This document shows, piece by piece, positions 59,576 to 64,000 of a stretch of 64,000 nucleotides of DNA. Position 1 is the stretch's first letter, and each line of letters begins with the position of its first letter. Origin of the DNA: Arabidopsis thaliana (lineage: Eukaryota > Streptophyta > Magnoliopsida > Brassicales > Brassicaceae); the NCBI RefSeq assembly GCF_000001735.4, contig NC_003076.8, positions 16,805,835-16,869,834 of the forward strand, written 5' to 3'. The notes beneath the pieces were generated by a model. The model was not told where the DNA came from and made no database searches. It saw nothing but the letters and a program-made list of their open reading frames with translations. The translations under genes and the position numbers were made by a program.

Positions 59576-59776
59576 TTGAGAATTAGAGAAATATTGAAAG
59601 AAACTAACCCTGGTTTAATAAACTTTGAAACAAAAAAATACATGTACGAGAAGTTTGGATTTGGGCCAAAGATCCAAACAGTTTACACGGTAATCAGTAA
59701 CATGCGATCTGACTACTTTCTAACGTTACTCAGAAAGTATTCCAAATTTGGGAAAGACATTATAGTGGTCTTTTAG
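59576..59776 (+). other. Unassigned 66-codon open frame
   Basis: Its opening codon is not ATG. The residue composition is protein-like (ILKETNPGLINFETKKYMYE, SDYFLTLLRKYSKFGKD), unlike nearby low-complexity frames. It may be a gene or element fragment. No family is recognised and no start or splice signals support expression. Confidence 0.25.
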
Positions 59777-60253
59777 GCAGAAGTCTACTAGACTTTTTTC
59801 GCTTATTTAATAAACTCTAGACTCTCCATATATAGTCTTCACTAATAAAACTCTTGCAAATATTTAAAGTTTTGGACACGAATAACGAATTTAATATATA
59901 TATTTTAATCAAGTTCAGGAACGATATATATATTTATAAACCCTGATATATTTTATATATTTGGTTCTCCGATTGTAATCAGTATGTTGAAAGAACACAA
60001 AGTTCTCAATTCAAATGAGTCTTAAGTCGACAATTTTTTTGATTGAAAATAATTTTTTATGTAAGATGTGATTCTTTGGCTTTGCTTATACTCCAACGAG
60101 AAGTAAGAGCATACAAAAAGTAATGATCGAAAGCGAATGAAAGACAAACGAAGCAACACCTCTTTACTCATTCTTTATATTAATACCTCTCAGGCTTCTT
60201 CACCTGTTAACACTTTTTCTTCACTTGCCTACAGCACCTGAGCTCTCTTAAAA
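59777..60253. promoter_or_regulatory. Upstream region of the MFS gene
   Basis: AT-rich promoter side of the MFS transporter gene. A TTTATATTAAT word near 60172 may serve as TATA. Confidence 0.35.
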
Positions 60254-63200
60254 ATGGAGGAAACGACGACCTTCCATGGACTAGGACACCTCTTCATTAC
60301 AATCTTCTTGTACTGCTTCTCATCATTCATCGTGGCTCCGGTGATAACCGACATCAGCATGGCTGCGCTATGTCCCGGAAAAGACGAGTGTTCTCTCGCC
60401 ATTTACCTCTCCGGCTTTCAACAAGTTGTACGTACTATCTACAAATTAAACCCTCTTTTACATTATTTGTGTTTCAAAAAACAGAAAATAAGCGACTGTT
60501 TTTTTGTTCTATGTGAAATTCAACTTATTTTCATAACTAACCGTTCCCATGTCAGTAGTTTATCTATTTTCTAAATTTTACCAAATTACCATGTAAAAAA
60601 TAATTTCATGTTTTTTTTTTGAAAGATATAGATAAATATTTAATCAATGGTTATTAGATCACGGGAGTGGGATCATTGATTATGATGCCATTGGTGGGAA
60701 GCTTGTCAGACAAGCATGGGAGAAAATGTTTGCTTACTCTTCCAATGACACTCAACATTTTACCTCTTGGTATGGTCCCTACTTTGAATCATTTTATAAG
60801 CTTTTTATTCCACGTCTAATATTCCTTGCTTGAAAGCAAAAGCATCCTATAATGTTTCACATACTTTAATTTGCTTTTAAAAGTTAAGGAAAATTGCAAA
60901 AAGTTATTTGAATATGTTGAAAATAGTTTTTACTTTTGAATTATTAAAAATTATGGTTCGAAGTCAGGTAGATTTGTTTTTTTAATAAATAAAGTCAATT
61001 GTTTAATTACAATCACAGTATTTACAAAATTGTTTCAAAAGTTATCATCTTGCGCTGTCCACATGAGAGTAGGAATCTAATGTCATATCTTAACGTTTCA
61101 TTTTGAAATATAAGAAACTATTTTATTGAAAAACATATGTTTCGCTGAAAGATAGATTATTTAATAATTACAGTGACATTAGCGTATAGTAGAGGGGCAA
61201 CCATCTTCTACATGTACTATGTACTCAAGACTCTCACTTCGATAGTTTGTGAAGGAAGTGTTCTTTGTCTTGCCCTTGCGTACGTGGTATGCCATTATCC
61301 TCCTTTCGTTTTTTATTTTAATTGCCGTCAGTAATGTTTATTAAGCGAAAAAAGATATTCCAAGAAATTAAAGGATACATACAATTAAAGTAGAGCAAAC
61401 ATTCTTTAACGAGAAGAACAAACCCGAACGGGATAACTAAGACAATATACAATAGTTCTTCAACAAGCCATAAATAAATGATAATAATAGTGTTAGTTGC
61501 TTAATTAGTCTTATTTTAGTTAGGATATAGTTATTCTACTTTCCCTTGACTTTTTGTAAGCCAATTAGACCGGTCCTTTTTTTGTTCCTTTTGTTTTTAA
61601 TTTGGCCGGTCTTTACTTTTGGGTAGCATAAAGAACATTCAAATATATGTCATCTTCACATATAGTAATTAAAAGAATAATAATACTATAACAATGTAAT
61701 AATTATTTTTAAAATATTGTTATGTGAAGTTTAGAGCATCTCCTTGGTGCTAATTGTTTTTAGGATTTTAATGTAAATGTTGACCTCTTCTGAACTAAAA
61801 CTATTGAGGAAGGTAAATATAAAATAATCAAGAAGAAATATGTTTTAGTAAACTTATTTCTAATTAAATCTCTTGAAAAGTTTAAAAGTATTTATTTTGA
61901 ATAACTGGTGAAATCTTTAGTGAAGTTCAATAATTTTATATATGAAAGTATTTTCGGCGGACTTTCAGGCTGATAATGTACCAGAAGGGAGACGAGCCTC
62001 CGCATTTGGGATACTTACCGGGATTACATCATGTGCATTCGTTTGCGCCAATCTTTCTGCTCGATTTTTATCTATTGGCGTGACATTTCAGGTATCTTTA
62101 TATACTCGGAGTTACATGCATGTGTATGTATAATTATTAGTGAATATATTTCAGTTAAGATCATCCTTATCGCGACTTGTTAGGTTGCAGCAGCAATGGG
62201 AATTTTATCAACGTTGTATATGAGGCTTTTCCTACCGGATTCGATCCGAGACAATAGCCTCGGTGCTCCCATTGTTATAAATGAGAAATTGAGTTCTCCT
62301 TTACTTGAAGATTGTCCAGGACATAGAAATAGGATATTTAGAGCAATTCGTTTGGTACATGAAATGGCTTCTCTAATGAGAAGTAGGTGTGTTTTCTTTT
62401 TCCTTACTCTTTTTTATTTTATATTTTATTTTAAACTTATAACTTGTGACGGATTGACGGTAGAGGATTGATTTGATGATTAGTGAAAAAAATCAACTAA
62501 TTTTTATCTTCTTAGTTTAAGACAAGATTTAATTACATAGATTTCTTACTTAGGTTTGCTTTCCAGCGTTCCACTTTTTCAAGTTGCGATGGTATCATTC
62601 TTCAGTAGTCTTGCTGAGGCAGGTCTACATGCTTCATCTATGGTAAGCTTATAACTATGTGATACCGCTATTAAATAACTAATATTTAATTTGTTTTACA
62701 ACATATATAAATAAATCTATACAAAACAATGAAACATGCTAGTAAGGGACAACAATTTGAAGATATTAGTGTATGACGTAAAAGCATACCAAAAAAAAAA
62801 ACTATAATTAGTAAAAATAATAATCTATTAGATTTTGCATTTCTCAATTTTCTTACTAAAAATAAATGAGTTTTTTTTTGTTGTCAATTGGTTCACTCAG
62901 TACTATTTAAAGGCCAAGTTTCACTTTAACAAAGACCAGTTTGCAGACTTGATGATCATAGTTGGCGCATCTGGATCTATTTCACAGGTAATAATTAAGA
63001 TGCAGACTTTTGAAAGATTGGTCTTTTTCACATTGTTTAACTTACAAAGAAATGTTATTTCACAGTTGCTCTTTATGCCCGTTCTAGTTCCTGCTTTAAA
63101 AGAGGAGAGACTGCTCTCAATTGGTCTTTTCTTTGGTTGTGCCCATGTAAGAACCGTCTTTTAGTTTGTCTCGTACTTATTATGTTGTTCTCTAAACTTT

Positions 63201-63770
63201 GTATTTCGTATGGTTCTTTTCTTGCACCATAAAGACAACATCCTCCAATATAGTTTTAGGTGAACGAGCTTAATAATGAGCCCTTAAATTTGACTACACA
63301 TGAACATTTTCTTATATGTTGCAATCTTAATTTTGCAGATGTTCCTACTATGTGTGGCATGGTCCTCATGGGTATTAATTATATCCTTTTAAGAAATTTT
63401 TCTTCATTTCCTTTTTTCTTTTTTTTTTTCATGTTGGATAGTTCATTTTCTTTGCAATATCTTTTGGCGTTAATAAGAATTGCCTCTTTAGTGAAGATTT
63501 GTGAGATCGATTATTGGCTAAAGATAATTTAAAACTCACAGGTTCCATATATGGCAGCCATATTTGCACTTTTCTCAATATTTCCTTCATCGTGTGTAAG
63601 TTTACATATTATATATATAGATTTTTTTTTTTTTTTGTCAACACATATTAGATATTTTTTATTCGAGTTTATACTTTAATTATATATTGAAATGTATTGT
63701 AATTCAACAATTCAAATTTAATTTACAGATGCGAAGCATTGTCTCCAAACAAGTAGCATCATATGAACAG
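60254..63770 (+). CDS. Major facilitator superfamily transporter, 5' part
   Basis: Eleven exons fall in the window (60254-60427, 60658-60769, 61174-61286, 61969-62091, 62184-62386, 62567-62642, 62901-62987, 63066-63146, 63339-63371, 63542-63595, 63729-63770). The last donor (GTAACT) is at 63771 and the gene continues off the right edge. The first helix follows METTT-like sequence (FITIFLYCFSSFIVAPVITD). MFS motif A is GSLSDKHGRK. The second membrane half begins near RSSVPLFQVAMVSFFSSLAE. It resembles the TetA/hippocampus-abundant-transcript (Hiat1-like) drug/proton antiporter group in plants. The substrate is unknown. All phases agree across the eleven exons. Confidence 0.88.
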
Positions 63771-64000
63771 GTAACTAAGTCTTGACTTATAACAAATTCC
63801 ATTCATTTTATTATACCATAAATACTTCTTGTATAAAATGGACAGAAGAATAAATTATTTCAAAGAAAGAAAAAAGGAGTAGGATTAGTGGCTTACATGA
63901 GAAATAATGTTATTTTTACATGAAATCGAACGTTATTATTTAATTTGTGCGAGACTGGTTTTGACTTTTATCAATTTGGTTAATCGGTCAATGCAAACTC
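63771..64000 (+). other. Intron of the MFS gene at the right edge
   Basis: No acceptor with a continuing frame was recognised before 64000, so the rest is taken as intron. Confidence 0.5.

Overview
This is plant nuclear DNA from a compact crucifer genome. Genes have many short introns with GT-AG borders and AT-rich intergenic DNA. The encoded proteins and their order (BiP, ABIL, RPN12-like, DCD/NRP, DEK-C, DRP1A, lung-7TM, plasmodesmal glucanase, LecRK, mitoferrin-like, RCC1/FYVE, mPGES2-like, GDSL lipase, peroxidase 64, ASK2, ATL23, MFS) match what I recall of Arabidopsis thaliana chromosome 5, about At5g42020 to At5g42210. Locus names and symbols are recalled, not searched. A very close relative cannot be excluded.

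Layout. 0-0.45 kb: promoter and leader of a gene leaving the left edge. 1.9-8.9 kb: three minus-strand genes (BIP2, ABIL4, RPN12B). 8.9-9.8 kb: bidirectional promoter to the plus-strand NRP1/DCD gene (9.8-11.1 kb). 12.2-18.7 kb: a LINE scrap, then minus-strand genes for a DEK-C mini-protein, a predicted plastid protein and the 16-exon DRP1A. 21.0-22.3 kb: intronless CAND6. 23.6-36.2 kb: minus-strand run of BG_PPAP, a 62-aa protein gene, LECRK-S.6, MFL1 and a PRAF-type PH/RCC1/FYVE/BRX gene. 38.6-48.2 kb: plus-strand membrane protein, mPGES2-like GST, GDSL lipase and PRX64. 48.7-49.7 kb: ASK2 on the minus strand. 49.7-54.7 kb: gene-poor, with LINE, TIR and MITE relics. 54.7-55.2 kb: ATL23. 55.2-60.2 kb: gene-poor. 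60.25 kb to the end: an MFS transporter running off the right edge.

Coding exons were resolved by hand from splice sites and reading phase. All multi-exon models close in frame, with these lengths: BIP2 668 aa, ABIL4 279, RPN12B 233, NRP1 349, DRP1A 610, BG_PPAP 425, PRAF-like 1078, mPGES2-like 315, GDSL 369, PRX64 317, ASK2 171.

The genes do not form an operon or an obvious cluster. One functional link is worth noting: the ER chaperone BiP and the DCD/NRP cell-death gene, which BiP is reported to restrain in soybean, lie about 5 kb apart and both have a CCACGTCAT bZIP core upstream. Other notable points are an RPN12 paralogue in which a lost exon appears replaced by intron-like hydrophobic sequence, a glucanase whose last intron can give two different hydrophobic tails, several hairpins or palindromes in intergenic DNA, and scattered 3' fragments of LINEs. 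I found no CRISPR, rRNA or tRNA gene and no clearly novel multi-gene system.
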